From positions 62,001 to 126,000 of the forward strand of contig NZ_LMIR01000002.1 of the NCBI RefSeq assembly GCF_001429165.1: DNA of 64,000 nucleotides, given 5' to 3'. Below the pieces are notes generated by a model. That model did not search any database. It was not told the DNA's origin and saw nothing but the letters and a program-made list of their open reading frames with translations. This DNA is from Agromyces sp. Root81 (GTDB taxonomy: Bacteria > Actinomycetota > Actinomycetes > Actinomycetales > Microbacteriaceae). Position 1 is the stretch's first letter. Each line of letters starts with the position of its first letter. Positions 45,422-55,530 of this stretch are shown one piece after another. The translations under genes and the position numbers were made by a program.

Positions 45422-46834
45422 ATGTCCGACACAGCACGATCGGCCGACGAGAACCCCCGCCCACCCGCAGGAATGCAGGGGGCGCCGGGCCCACTCCTTC
45501 GCATCATCCGGAACCAGCAGGTCGCCTTCCTCCTCGTCGGGGGGACGAACACCGTGATCGGGTTCGGGTTCTTCGTGTTCTTCGAATTGACGATCGGCCA
45601 GCTCTGGGGGTATCTGGCAACCCTCGTGTTCGCCCACGTGTTCAGTGTGCTGTGCGCGTTCGTGCTCTATCGCACCTTCGTCTTCAAGGTCCGCGGACAC
45701 GTCCTGCGCGACCTTGCACGCTTCGAAGTCGTCAACCTGGTCTCGCTCGGCATCAATCTGCTGCTGCTGCCGCTGCTCGTCGAAGTCGGTCACCTTCCGG
45801 TGATCCCCGCGCAGGCGCTCATCGTGATCGTGACGACTCTCGTGAGCTACTTCGGGCATCGCGGCTTCTCGTTCCGTCGCTCCGCGAAGGAACGAGGCCG
45901 ACACCACGCCGAGCAGATCGCAGCGAACGCATCCGAGCACCCCGTCCCACCCAGGAGAATTGCCGCAATGAACCCTCTCGTCTCGATCGTGATTCCGGCG
46001 TACAACAACGCCGACTACCTGGCGGAGACGATCGACTCCGTGCTCGCGCAGACCTACCCGAACCTCGAAGTGATCATCGCCGATCACGCCTCGACCGACT
46101 CGACCCGTGCGGTCATGCGCGAGTACGAACACGACGAGCGGGTCACCCTGCTCGACACTCCAGGCGGAGGCGGCGCGCTGCGCAACTGGAACCGGGTGAG
46201 CCAGGCCGCGACCGGCGAGTACCTGAAGCTCGTCTGCGGCGACGACCTGCTCGACCCGTCCATCGTCGAGAAGCAGGTCGCGGCGCTCAGTTCGACGCCC
46301 GGCGCCGTGCTCGCGGCATCCGCTCGTGACATCGTCGACGCGAGCAGTCGCCCGGTCATCGCCGGACGTGGACTGCCGGGGCTGCTCGGCCACCACACCG
46401 GAATCGAGGCGATCCGGTCGACGGTGCGCCACGGCACGAACGTGTTCGGCGAACCCGGCTGCGTTCTGATGCGTCGCGACGCTCTCGAGGCGATCGGCTG
46501 GTGGGACTCGCGTTGGCCGTACCTGATCGACGAGGCCACCTACGCGCGAGTTCTCCTGCAGGGAGATTTCGTCGGCGTACCCGGCTCACTCGCCGGATTC
46601 CGCATCTCCGACAGCCAATGGAGCGTTCGCCTCGCACGACAGCAGTCGGAACAGGCCATCGGGTTCCACCGATGGCTCCACGAGGAGCACCCCGACGTCA
46701 TCGGCCGCACCACACTCGCGATCGGCAACACCCGTGCGCGGATCATGGCCATGACGAGACGACTCGCGTACGTCTACCTCGGTCGCCGGATGTCGAAGTC
46801 GGCCGCGCTGACCGCTGCCAGCGGTGCTTCCTGA
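45422..46834 (+). CDS. GtrA-GT2 fusion protein
   Basis: Protein of 470 aa. Residues about 25-160 form a four-helix GtrA domain (FLLVGGTNTVIGFGFFVFF and later segments). A short linker leads to a GT2 domain from 183 (LVSIVIPAYNNADYLAETI; DHASTDSTR; VCGDDLLDP as metal site). The frame is unbroken. An internal ATG at 45968 (residue 183) follows AGGAG, so a separate GT2 protein might also be made. Fusion of GtrA to a glycosyltransferase is unusual, since GtrA and GtrB-type partners are normally separate. Confidence 0.75.
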   Translation: MSDTARSADENPRPPAGMQGAPGPLLRIIRNQQVAFLLVGGTNTVIGFGFFVFFELTIGQLWGYLATLVFAHVFSVLCAFVLYRTFVFKVRGHVLRDLARFEVVNLVSLGINLLLLPLLVEVGHLPVIPAQALIVIVTTLVSYFGHRGFSFRRSAKERGRHHAEQIAANASEHPVPPRRIAAMNPLVSIVIPAYNNADYLAETIDSVLAQTYPNLEVIIADHASTDSTRAVMREYEHDERVTLLDTPGGGGALRNWNRVSQAATGEYLKLVCGDDLLDPSIVEKQVAALSSTPGAVLAASARDIVDASSRPVIAGRGLPGLLGHHTGIEAIRSTVRHGTNVFGEPGCVLMRRDALEAIGWWDSRWPYLIDEATYARVLLQGDFVGVPGSLAGFRISDSQWSVRLARQQSEQAIGFHRWLHEEHPDVIGRTTLAIGNTRARIMAMTRRLAYVYLGRRMSKSAALTAASGAS

Positions 46835-46872
46835 TGGGCGGTTCGGTCGGATGCCGCGAGGTGCCACTGTGG

Positions 46873-46878
46873 TAACGT
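46873..46878 (+). promoter_or_regulatory. Leaderless promoter -10 (TAACGT) for the GtrB-like gene
   Basis: TAACGT, 8 nt, then GTG at 46887. It supports this start over the longer frame from 46824, which overlaps the previous gene. Confidence 0.45.
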
Positions 46879-46886
46879 CGCCTTCC

Positions 46887-47903
46887 GTGACGGCTGGCTT
46901 TTCATCGTCCGCTGACGCGGATCACCGGATCTCCATCGTCGTGCCCGTCTACCAGGGTGAAGCGACCCTGCCGCGTCTCCTCGAAGAGATCGAGCCGCTG
47001 ACGCACGTCGGATCCACGCCGGACGGTCACAGCTTCACGGTCGAAGAAGTACTTCTCGTGTTCGACAACGGACCCGACGGCTCCGCTCGCATCATCCGTG
47101 AGCTCGAGGCCCGCCACCCGTTCGTGCGCGCGGTCTGGTTGAGCCGGAATTTCGGACAGCACGCCGCGACGCTCGCCGGCATGGCCTCCTCGGGCGGCGA
47201 TTGGATCGTCACCCTCGATGAGGACGGCCAGCACGACCCCGCGCTCATCGGCGGCCTGATCGATACCGCGATGCGCGAGCAGGCGAACGTGGTCTATGCG
47301 AAGCCCACCAACAAGCCATCCCACGGGGTTCTGCGCAATACGGCGTCCAAGGGCTCGAAATGGCTGCTCACCAAGCTGTTCGCGGGATCGAACGCCCCCG
47401 ACTACCAGAGCTACCGTCTCGTCCTCGGCAACATCGGGCGCAGCGTCGCCGCCTACTCGGGGTCGGGCGTCTACCTCGACGTCGCGATGGGCTGGGTGTC
47501 GAACAAGACCGTGACATCGCCGATCGTCCTCCGCGACGAAGGCGACCGGACGTCGGGCTACTCGACGCGCCGTCTCTTCTCGCATTTCTGGCGCATGATC
47601 CTCTCGAGCGGCACCCGCGGCCTCCGATTCGTCAGCGTCCTCGGGATCGTATTCGCCGCGATCGGTGCGGTGATAGCGGTCTACGTGCTCATCGAACGCC
47701 TCACGGGCCACATCGACACCGCAGGATGGGCATCGATGATCGTCATCGTGCTGATCACTTCGGGCGCGATCCTATTCTCGCTCGGCGTCATCGCCGAGTA
47801 CATCGGCATCAACGTGAACATGGCGATGGGCAAGCCCCCGTATCTCATCACGAGCGATCCCGCACACGGCCCGCTCGGTCGCGGCCGCCCCGAGAAGCCG
47901 TGA
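46887..47903 (+). CDS. GtrB/ArnC-like polyprenyl-phosphate glycosyltransferase
   Basis: Protein of 338 aa. ISIVVPVYQGEATLPRLLEE, LSRNFGQHAATLAGM and VTLDEDGQHDP are the signatures of undecaprenyl-phosphate sugar transferases. Two membrane helices near 255-275 and 290-312 anchor the C-terminus. The start GTG 46887 is set by the promoter spacing. It follows the GtrA-GT2 gene, as expected for a GtrA/GtrB pair, and overlaps the epimerase by 4 nt. Confidence 0.83.
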   Translation: MTAGFSSSADADHRISIVVPVYQGEATLPRLLEEIEPLTHVGSTPDGHSFTVEEVLLVFDNGPDGSARIIRELEARHPFVRAVWLSRNFGQHAATLAGMASSGGDWIVTLDEDGQHDPALIGGLIDTAMREQANVVYAKPTNKPSHGVLRNTASKGSKWLLTKLFAGSNAPDYQSYRLVLGNIGRSVAAYSGSGVYLDVAMGWVSNKTVTSPIVLRDEGDRTSGYSTRRLFSHFWRMILSSGTRGLRFVSVLGIVFAAIGAVIAVYVLIERLTGHIDTAGWASMIVIVLITSGAILFSLGVIAEYIGINVNMAMGKPPYLITSDPAHGPLGRGRPEKP

Positions 47904-48868
47904 CGACGTACGCCTGGATGATCGGCGCCCGAGGACTTCTCGGCAGCGCGATCAGCACGGCGGCCCGTCGACGTCACAGCTGGAAGGTTCTCGACGCCGA
48001 GCCGCTGCCGTGGGGCGGCGACCGGCTCGAAGCCGCAGTGGGCCGCGAAGCCTCGCGGCTCTTCGAAGCCGCGGCCGGTCCAGGTGATCGATGGGTGATC
48101 GTCTGGGCTGCCGGCGTCGCGGTCACGAGCAGTCCCCAGTCGGCGTTCGACCACGAGCTCGCCGAATTCCAACTGGTCGTCGACACGATCGCCGCAACGA
48201 TCCGGGTGTCGGCAGCGGAGCGCCGCGGCACGATCTTCTTCGCTTCGTCAGCGGGCGGCATCTACGGAGGATCCGAGCGGCCACCATTCGATGAACACAC
48301 GACGCCGGCTCCGATCTCGCCCTACGGCCGATTCAAGCTCGCCGGCGAAACGGTCCTGCGCCGTCTCGCAGACGAACTCGCGATCACCGTCGTCCTCGGC
48401 CGGATCGCGAACCTCTACGGCCCTGGTCAGCGGCTCGACAAGATGCAGGGACTCATCTCGCATCTCGCACGGGCCCAGTACTCTCCCCAGCCCGCATCGA
48501 TCTACGTCTCTCTCGACACGATGCGCGACTACATCTTCGCGAAGGACTGCGGCGAACTCATCTGCGACGTGATCGCACGTTCGTTCGAGGAGCCCGAGCC
48601 CATGACCGTCGTGAAGAACATCTCGTCGGGTCAGGCCGTCACCATCGCCGATCTGCTCGGCTACTTCCGCATCCTGGCCAAGCAGCATCCGCACGTCATG
48701 CTCGGCAGCTCCGCCGCTGCCGCACTCCAGGCGCACGACCTTCGTCTCACGTCGACCGTGTGGCCGGAAGTCGACCGTCGTGACTTCACCCCACTCCCAG
48801 CGGGCATCCATGCGACGATGTCCGACCTGCTCGTGGCGATCCAGGCCGGGTCCACCGCCCGGCCCTGA
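47900..48868 (+). CDS. NAD-dependent epimerase/dehydratase (extended SDR)
   Basis: Protein of 322 aa. WMIGARGLLGSAI (6-18) binds the cofactor, FFASSAGGIYGG and SPYGRFKLAGE carry Ser, Tyr and Lys of the active site, and RIANLYGPGQRLDKMQGL is a typical substrate-loop segment. GTG 47900 overlaps the GtrB-like stop, so its product may be the sugar that enzyme loads. No named member was recognised. It is convergent with rmlA, with 5 bp between the stops. Confidence 0.75.
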   Translation: MTTYAWMIGARGLLGSAISTAARRRHSWKVLDAEPLPWGGDRLEAAVGREASRLFEAAAGPGDRWVIVWAAGVAVTSSPQSAFDHELAEFQLVVDTIAATIRVSAAERRGTIFFASSAGGIYGGSERPPFDEHTTPAPISPYGRFKLAGETVLRRLADELAITVVLGRIANLYGPGQRLDKMQGLISHLARAQYSPQPASIYVSLDTMRDYIFAKDCGELICDVIARSFEEPEPMTVVKNISSGQAVTIADLLGYFRILAKQHPHVMLGSSAAAALQAHDLRLTSTVWPEVDRRDFTPLPAGIHATMSDLLVAIQAGSTARP

Positions 48869-48873
48869 TGAGG

Positions 48874-49737
48874 TCAGGCTGAAACGAGTTGCGCCAGGTA
48901 GGCGCCGTAGCCGCTCTTGGTGAGCGGTTCGGCGAGCGCACGCAGCTGAGCGTCATCGATCCATCCCGCCCGCCACGCGATCTCCTCGATGCAGCCGATC
49001 TTGAATCCCTGCCGCTGTTCGATCACGCGCACGTAGTCGCTGGCCTGCATCATCGACTCGAAGGTGCCCGTGTCGAGCCAGGCCGTTCCGCGATCGAGCA
49101 CTTGCACGCGAAGGTCTCCGCGGTGGAGGTATGCCTCATTGACCGAGGAGATCTCAAGCTCGCCGCGTTCACTCGGAGTGATCGTCTTCGCGATCTCGAT
49201 GACGCTGTTGTCGTAGAAGTAGAGGCCGGGCACCGCGTAGTTGCTCTTCGGCGATACGGGCTTCTCCTCGATGGACCTCGCCACCATCGCCTCATCGAAC
49301 TCGACGACGCCGTAGGCCGTGGGATTCGACACGTGGTACGCGAAAATGAGCGCGCCGGCGACGTCGGAGTTCTGTCGAAGAGCGGTGCCGAGTCCTGCTC
49401 CATGGAAGATGTTGTCGCCAAGGACGAGCGCGACGCTCTCATCGCCGATGAACTCCTCCCCGATGAGGAACGCCTGCGCGAGTCCGTCGGGCGAGGGCTG
49501 CACGGCGTATTCAAGACTGATCCCGAGCTCGGACCCGTCCCCGAGCAGCGCCTGGAACTGCGTCTCGTACTCGGGCGTGGTGATGATCAGGATCTCGCGA
49601 ATGCCCGCCATCATCAGAGTCGACAAGGGGTAGTAGATCATCGGCTTGTCGTAGATCGGCATGAGCTGCTTCGAGATGCCGCGGGTGATCGGCCACAAAC
49701 GCGTGCCGGATCCGCCTGCCAAGATGATGCCGCGCAT
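48874..49737 (-). CDS. rmlA: Glucose-1-phosphate thymidylyltransferase
   Basis: Protein of 287 aa, usual RmlA length. [17 protein letters not shown] (2-18) binds dTTP, and [20 protein letters not shown] is diagnostic for Rml[12 protein letters not shown] and LGDNIFHG follow. ATG 49737 lies one base after the rmlC stop, so rmlC-rmlA is one leftward unit. Its dTDP-glucose feeds both rhamnose and the 3-amino-dideoxyhexose branch. Confidence 0.95.
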   Translation of the reverse strand: MRGIILAGGSGTRLWPITRGISKQLMPIYDKPMIYYPLSTLMMAGIREILIITTPEYETQFQALLGDGSELGISLEYAVQPSPDGLAQAFLIGEEFIGDESVALVLGDNIFHGAGLGTALRQNSDVAGALIFAYHVSNPTAYGVVEFDEAMVARSIEEKPVSPKSNYAVPGLYFYDNSVIEIAKTITPSERGELEISSVNEAYLHRGDLRVQVLDRGTAWLDTGTFESMMQASDYVRVIEQRQGFKIGCIEEIAWRAGWIDDAQLRALAEPLTKSGYGAYLAQLVSA

Positions 49738-49738
49738 T

Positions 49739-50353
49739 TCAGTCCTGCACTTTCGTCTCGAGCGACGCGTACCAGGCCCGCGCCGCACTCCAGTCGGGAA
49801 GGATGCCCAGCTCGAGCGCCTCGGTGAGCGACGGCGCCTGCTGGTCCTTCGGCGAGATCAGCAGCTCGTCGACCGGAATCGGAAGGTCGAAGCCGATCGA
49901 GGGATCGAGCGGATCGATGGCATGCTCCGCGGTCGGATTGTAGACATCGCTCACGAGGTACGTCACGACGGTCTCGTCCTCGAGCGCGAGGAACGCGTGT
50001 CCGAGCCCCTCGGACACGTACACGGCGCGCCGGTCGACGGCATCGAGCCGCACGCTGTCCCACGTACCGAACGTCGGCGAGCCCACCCGCAGGTCGACGA
50101 CGAAGTCCAGGATCGCGCCATGGGCGACGGTCACGTACTTCGCCTGCCCCGGCGGCGTGTCAGCGAAGTGGATTCCCCTGAATGAGCCCCGACGCGAAAC
50201 CGAGGTGTTCCCCTGACGGAGATCGAGACTGTGGCCGACCGCCTCATGGAGCCGATCATGCCGATAGAACTCGATGAAGCTCCCCCGGTCGTCCGAGTGG
50301 ATGCGTGGCGTCACGACGTAGGAATCGGGCACCATCAGCTCTCGAATCTGCAC
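49739..50353 (-). CDS. rmlC: dTDP-4-dehydrorhamnose 3,5-epimerase
   Basis: Protein of 204 aa, cupin. [11 protein letters not shown] (21-31), [20 protein letters not shown] with the catalytic His and Lys, and [14 protein letters not shown] are RmlC motifs. It catalyses the double epimerisation before RmlD. It diverges from rmlB over 73 bp. Confidence 0.93.
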   Translation of the reverse strand: MQIRELMVPDSYVVTPRIHSDDRGSFIEFYRHDRLHEAVGHSLDLRQGNTSVSRRGSFRGIHFADTPPGQAKYVTVAHGAILDFVVDLRVGSPTFGTWDSVRLDAVDRRAVYVSEGLGHAFLALEDETVVTYLVSDVYNPTAEHAIDPLDPSIGFDLPIPVDELLISPKDQQAPSLTEALELGILPDWSAARAWYASLETKVQD

Positions 50354-50381
50354 TTGACGATCCTACCAATCGCCGCCCGGC

Positions 50382-50387
50382 TAGAAT
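50382..50387 (+). promoter_or_regulatory. -10 element (TAGAAT) for rmlB-rmlD
   Basis: TAGAAT lies 39 nt upstream of the rmlB ATG at 50427, giving a leader of about 30 nt. TTGACG at 50354-50359 is 22 nt upstream, too far for a standard -35. Confidence 0.5.
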
Positions 50388-50414
50388 TGCGTGGTTGTCC
50401 AGCACACAGAGTGA

Positions 50415-51422
<1,008 letters not shown>

Positions 51423-51427
51423 TTCCG

Positions 51428-52273
51428 ATGCGGACTCTCATCACGGGCGCCTCGGGGATGCTCGGGCGCGACCTGCAGCGCGCCTTCTCCGATCGCGATG
51501 TGACGGCCCTGGACCGCAACGGACTCGACGTGACGGACGCGAGTGCGGTGCTCGACGCCGTCGCCGGGCACGACGTCGTGGTCAACGCTGCCGCCTACAC
51601 CCGAGTCGACGCAGCGGAGAGCGACGAGGACACCGCATACGCCGTCAACGCGCTCGGTGCGAAGCACCTGGCCCAGGCGGCCTCCGTGCACGGTGCGCGA
51701 CTCGTGCAGGTCTCGACGGACTACGTCTTCGACGGCACCTCGACGACGCCGTATCCCGAGGACGCCCCGCTCAGTCCGGTGTCGGCATACGGACGGACGA
51801 AGGCGGCCGGCGAAGCACTCGCGCTCGCCGAGAACCCCGGTCGAACCTATGTCGTGCGGACCGCATGGCTGTACGGCGAACATGGGCCGAACTTCGCCGC
51901 CACGATGCTCCGACTCGCATCCGAGCGGGAGAGCTGGAACGTCGTCGACGATCAGATCGGCCAGCCGACCTGGTCGTTCGACCTCGCACGGAAGATCGCC
52001 GAACTCGTCGGCAGCGGGGCTCCTGGCGGCATCTTCCATGGAACCAGCTCAGGGCGCACCAGCTGGTTCGGGTTCGCGCAGGAGATCCTCCGCCTGGCTG
52101 GGCTCGACCCCGAACGCATCTCACCGATTCCGAGCAGCTCGTACCCGACGCCCGCGCCCCGACCGTCGTTCAGTGTGCTCGGCCACGACGCATGGGGCCG
52201 GATCGGACTCGCGGAGATGCGCGATTGGCGCACCGCCGTGGCGGCATCGGGCGTCGCGTCGACGATGCGTTGA
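51428..52273 (+). CDS. rmlD: dTDP-4-dehydrorhamnose reductase
   Basis: Protein of 281 aa. LITGASGMLGRDLQRAF (4-20) binds NADPH; VVNAAAYTRVDAAE, VSTDYVFDGT and SAYGRTKAAGE are RmlD motifs including the Tyr-Lys pair. It completes dTDP-L-rhamnose synthesis. It is convergent with the GT2 gene downstream, 30 bp apart. Confidence 0.95.
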   Translation: MRTLITGASGMLGRDLQRAFSDRDVTALDRNGLDVTDASAVLDAVAGHDVVVNAAAYTRVDAAESDEDTAYAVNALGAKHLAQAASVHGARLVQVSTDYVFDGTSTTPYPEDAPLSPVSAYGRTKAAGEALALAENPGRTYVVRTAWLYGEHGPNFAATMLRLASERESWNVVDDQIGQPTWSFDLARKIAELVGSGAPGGIFHGTSSGRTSWFGFAQEILRLAGLDPERISPIPSSSYPTPAPRPSFSVLGHDAWGRIGLAEMRDWRTAVAASGVASTMR

Positions 52274-52303
52274 GGCGGGCCCGACGAACACGACCGGGAT
52301 CGG

Positions 52304-53143
52304 TTACGGTCGGTCGGGTTCGGCGCTCCCCGCGATGAGCTTCCGATAGGCCACACGCCGAACGGGCTCCGGCACGAAGCGGTACACACCCCGAACGATC
52401 ACGTTGCGCAGGTACTCCGTGCGAGACGTGAAGCGGATGTCGCGCATCGCCCGCTGGAGCGCCAGCTCGCTGCGCCACTGCTCTCGGCCTCCGCGGCGGG
52501 CGTATGCGCCGGCACCGACCCGATACATGACGAGCGGCTCCGCGAGATTGCCCACCGCCGCCCCGGTGTCGATCATGCGCGCGAACAGCCAGTAGTCCTC
52601 CATGAGCCCGAGCGGCAGGTATCCGCCCGCCCGCGCGACTGCGGCACGTCGATACACGACCGTCGGGTGGCTGAACGGGTCGTGGAACCGCGCATACCTC
52701 GCGATGTCACCGGCATCCGTTCGCGGCACGCGCCGGCCGACGATCGAGCCGACGTCGTCGAGGAACTCGAGCATCCCCGTTCCGACGAGGTCGAGTCCGG
52801 CCTCGACGAGGGGAACCTGCTTCGCGAACCGCTCGGGCAACGAGATGTCGTCGGCATCCATGCGCGCGACGATGTCGTGAGCGCAGTGCGCCAATCCCTC
52901 GGACAACGCCTGGGCGAGTCCGACGTTCTCCGAGATGCGGTGATGCACGACGGGGACGGGCGATCCCGCGATGGCAGCGCCGATCGCTTCGTCGAGCCGT
53001 TCACCGACCGGACCGTCCTGGACCAGCACGACCTCGTCGGGCCGTCGTGTCTGCGCCGTCACGCTCGATGAGAAGGCCTTCGCGAAATGCGCCGCGTCGT
53101 CGCCCCGGTAGACGGGCATCAGGAGCGTGAACGGTTCGCTCAT
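52304..53143 (-). CDS. GT2 family glycosyltransferase
   Basis: Protein of 279 aa. FTLLMPVYRGDDAAHFAKAF opens the GT-A fold. ISENVGLAQALSEGL and VARMDADDISLPERF carry the metal-binding DADD, and PFSHPTVVYRR is typical of this GT2 branch. It overlaps the GlfT1-like gene upstream by 4 nt. Placement beside rmlBD suggests a rhamnosyltransferase, by context only. Confidence 0.78.
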   Translation of the reverse strand: MSEPFTLLMPVYRGDDAAHFAKAFSSSVTAQTRRPDEVVLVQDGPVGERLDEAIGAAIAGSPVPVVHHRISENVGLAQALSEGLAHCAHDIVARMDADDISLPERFAKQVPLVEAGLDLVGTGMLEFLDDVGSIVGRRVPRTDAGDIARYARFHDPFSHPTVVYRRAAVARAGGYLPLGLMEDYWLFARMIDTGAAVGNLAEPLVMYRVGAGAYARRGGREQWRSELALQRAMRDIRFTSRTEYLRNVIVRGVYRFVPEPVRRVAYRKLIAGSAEPDRP

Positions 53144-54090
53144 CGGTGCTCCACGCGATCGATCGCCTCGCTGACCGCGCCGAGGCCGGCGAGCGACATC
53201 GAGTTCGGCCGGGGCCGGGTCCGCGTGCCGTCCCGGTACCCACGACGCCAGCCGTCACGAAGCACCGCACGATCCGATGAGCGTGCGAAGGTCTTCACCC
53301 AGCGCCGCACGCTCGAAGCACCGTAGACCGACTTCTCGAACACGGAGAGGCTCTGCGACCGACGGAACATCCACAGCTTGTTGCGCACCTCGTAGTAGAA
53401 GCGGGCACCCGGATCCGCGTCGGTCGAGCCGAGCACCTTCGTCTTGTGCACGACGACGGATGCCGGCACGTGGAGGCCGCGGCGGCCCCGCAGCACCCGC
53501 GTCGAGTACTCGAAGTCGTCGTTCCAGATGAAGTAGTCCGCGATCGGCAGCCCGGCCTCGCGAACGACGTCGGCGCGCACGAGCATCGACACGAACGAGG
53601 TGCTCCGGATCGCGATCCCGCCGCGCCGCGCGGCGTCGACGCGTTCCGCCTTCGACACGAACGGCTTCGATCTCGGCGTGTTCATCGGGTGCTCGGTGCC
53701 GTCGGTCCAGATGACGCGGGATCCCGCTGCCACGACATCGGTGCCATCGACCGCGGCGAGCAGCGCCGCGAGCGCTTCCGCGGTCGGGATGGTGTCGTCG
53801 TCCATGAGCCAGAGCCAATCCGGCTCGTGCCGATCGAGCGCGACGGCCATTCCCGCGGCGAAACCGCCTGCGCCCCCCGTGTTCCGGGGCAGCGAGACGA
53901 GATCCACGAGCTCGCCGGCCGCACGGGCGACGTCCGCCGAGTCATCCGTCGACGCGTTGTCGACGACGACGACGCGGGCGAGCGGGTGCTGCTGGGCGGC
54001 GAGGGCCTCGAGCACCTCGACGAGAAGGTCGCGCCGGTTGTAGGCGACGACGACCGCGACCACGCGCGGGCTGGCGGTTGACGAACTCAT
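53140..54090 (-). CDS. GlfT1-like galactofuranosyl/rhamnosyl transferase (GT2)
   Basis: Protein of 316 aa. VVAVVVAYNRRDLLVEVL, RNTGGAGGFAAGM and WLWLMDDDTIP (DDD at 97-99) followed by FIWNDDFEYSTRV are shared by GlfT1, GlfT2 and related rhamnosyltransferases. Length fits mycobacterial GlfT1 (about 300 aa). ATG 54090 is preferred; the open frame to 54279 is a shadow. With glf and the GlfT2-like gene it would complete a galactan-type system, GlfT1 starting the chain. Confidence 0.78.
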   Translation of the reverse strand: MSSSTASPRVVAVVVAYNRRDLLVEVLEALAAQQHPLARVVVVDNASTDDSADVARAAGELVDLVSLPRNTGGAGGFAAGMAVALDRHEPDWLWLMDDDTIPTAEALAALLAAVDGTDVVAAGSRVIWTDGTEHPMNTPRSKPFVSKAERVDAARRGGIAIRSTSFVSMLVRADVVREAGLPIADYFIWNDDFEYSTRVLRGRRGLHVPASVVVHKTKVLGSTDADPGARFYYEVRNKLWMFRRSQSLSVFEKSVYGASSVRRWVKTFARSSDRAVLRDGWRRGYRDGTRTRPRPNSMSLAGLGAVSEAIDRVEHR

Positions 54091-54241
54091 TGACCCTCTG
54101 GGTTCGGGGAAGGGGAACACTCCATCTTGCCCTGTCGCGTCGCACGTTCTCTCCACAGCGGCACCGATTCCCCGCGGATTCAACGGTTGGCGACGGTAGA
54201 TTGGACGAGGTGCCCGCGCACCATCCGCACGAAGGAGCACA

Positions 54242-55390
54242 ATGCCCACGACCCTCCGGATGATCGTCGACCAGGTCATCGCGCCGGTTCCGGGACCGCT
54301 CGGCCTCTACACCGAAGCACTCACGAGTGCGCTCATCCAGAGCACTCCGCCCGGCTGCGAGATCGAGGGCATCGTGTCCTCATCGCCGCCCTCCGACTAC
54401 GACCGGCTCGAAGCGCAGTTCCCCGGCCTCTCCGGGCTCTACAAGACCACGCTCGCACGTCGTGAGCTCGCCGCGGCGTGGCAGCTCGGGCTGACGACCT
54501 CGCCGGGCGGCGGCATGATCCACTCCTCCGGGCTCTTCGCCCCGCTCCGCCGGCACGACCGCAGCGTCTCGGGCGACCAGGTCGTGGTCACCCTGCACGA
54601 CCTTCTCCCCTGGACGCACCCCGAGTCGCTCACGAACGCGTCCGTCACCTGGCACAGGGCCATGCTGAAGCGAGCGCGCAAGCATGCCGACGCCGTCGTC
54701 GTGCCCACGCACGCCCTCGCCGAGCGTCTCGCGAACGTGGCCGACTTCGGCGATCGCGTCCGCGTCATCGGCACCGCTCCGAGGCCCGGTCTCGTCGTTC
54801 CGACGGATGCCGCCGACGCCGCGGCGCGCGCCGCACGTCTCGGCCTTCCTGCCGCCTATCTCGTTGCGACGGGCACGCTCGATCCGCGCAAGGGCATCGT
54901 CGACCTGCTCGAGGCCCTCGGGCGCCCGGGGATGCCCGAGATCGCCCTCGTCGTGATCGGGCCGGCGACCTGGGGCGAGCTGCATCTCGCCACCGTCGCC
55001 GAGGAGTCGGGCGTCGATCCGCGTCGGGTGCACGCCATCGACGCCGACGACCCCGCCGACCTCGCCGTCGTGCTGGCGGGTGCGACGGCCTTCGTCGCAC
55101 CCAGCCACGAGGAGGGCTCGGGCACGTCCCTGATCGAGGCGTTCTCACTCGGGCTGCCGGTGATCCACTCCGACACCCCCGCCTACGTCGAGATCGCGGC
55201 GGAGAGCGGGCTCGTGGTGCCGATCGGCATCGGCGGCGGGTACATCGAACGGCTCGCGGCCGCGGTGAGCACGCTGGTCGAGAGCCCCGCCCTCGCCGAG
55301 CGCCTCTCCGTGACCGCCGGCGACCGTTCGCACGCCTTCAGCTGGCGCGACACCGCCGAGCGGGTCTGGCAGCTGCACGCCGACCTCTGA
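54242..55390 (+). CDS. GT4 family glycosyltransferase
   Basis: Protein of 382 aa, GT-B fold. VTLHDLLPWTHPESLT in the N-terminal half and VATGTLDPRKGIVDLLEAL at the start of the C-terminal half are GT4 features. The donor motif is SHEEGSGTSLIEAFSLGLPV with the EX7E pair. ATG 54242 has GAAGGAG 4-5 nt upstream. It lies in the rhamnose/galactofuranose block; sugar unknown. Confidence 0.82.
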   Translation: MPTTLRMIVDQVIAPVPGPLGLYTEALTSALIQSTPPGCEIEGIVSSSPPSDYDRLEAQFPGLSGLYKTTLARRELAAAWQLGLTTSPGGGMIHSSGLFAPLRRHDRSVSGDQVVVTLHDLLPWTHPESLTNASVTWHRAMLKRARKHADAVVVPTHALAERLANVADFGDRVRVIGTAPRPGLVVPTDAADAAARAARLGLPAAYLVATGTLDPRKGIVDLLEALGRPGMPEIALVVIGPATWGELHLATVAEESGVDPRRVHAIDADDPADLAVVLAGATAFVAPSHEEGSGTSLIEAFSLGLPVIHSDTPAYVEIAAESGLVVPIGIGGGYIERLAAAVSTLVESPALAERLSVTAGDRSHAFSWRDTAERVWQLHADL

Positions 55391-55418
55391 GCCGCCCCCG
55401 AGCCGCCCAGAGCCGACC

Positions 55419-55446
55419 GCCGCTGAGCCGACGACACCTCAGCGGC
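55419..55446. terminator. Hairpin between convergent genes
   Basis: GCCGCTGAG (55419-55427) and CTCAGCGGC (55438-55446) form a 9-bp stem with a 10-nt loop between the stops at 55390 and 55531. It may terminate both convergent units. Confidence 0.5.
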
Positions 55447-55478
55447 GCAGCTCAGCGGCGCAGCTCAGCGGCGCAGCT
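55440..55478. repeat. Three perfect 13-bp tandem repeats
   Basis: CAGCGGCGCAGCT occurs three times without interruption (55440-55452, 55453-55465, 55466-55478) followed by a partial copy CAGC. The array overlaps the right arm of the hairpin, so each unit could pair with the same left arm. It lies in noncoding sequence. Confidence 0.85.
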
Positions 55479-55530
55479 CAGCACCGACGGCCGATGAGCG
55501 GATGCCGCGGCATCCGCTCGAGTGGCGACC

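Noticed and set aside
43446..45557. 703-codon plus-strand open frame
   Set aside because: It is antisense to the YfhO-like gene, with Arg/Glu/His/Asp-rich composition and no motif.
55440..55478. Short tandem repeats as a CRISPR array
   Set aside because: The units are 13 bp and directly adjacent, with no spacers and no cas genes nearby.
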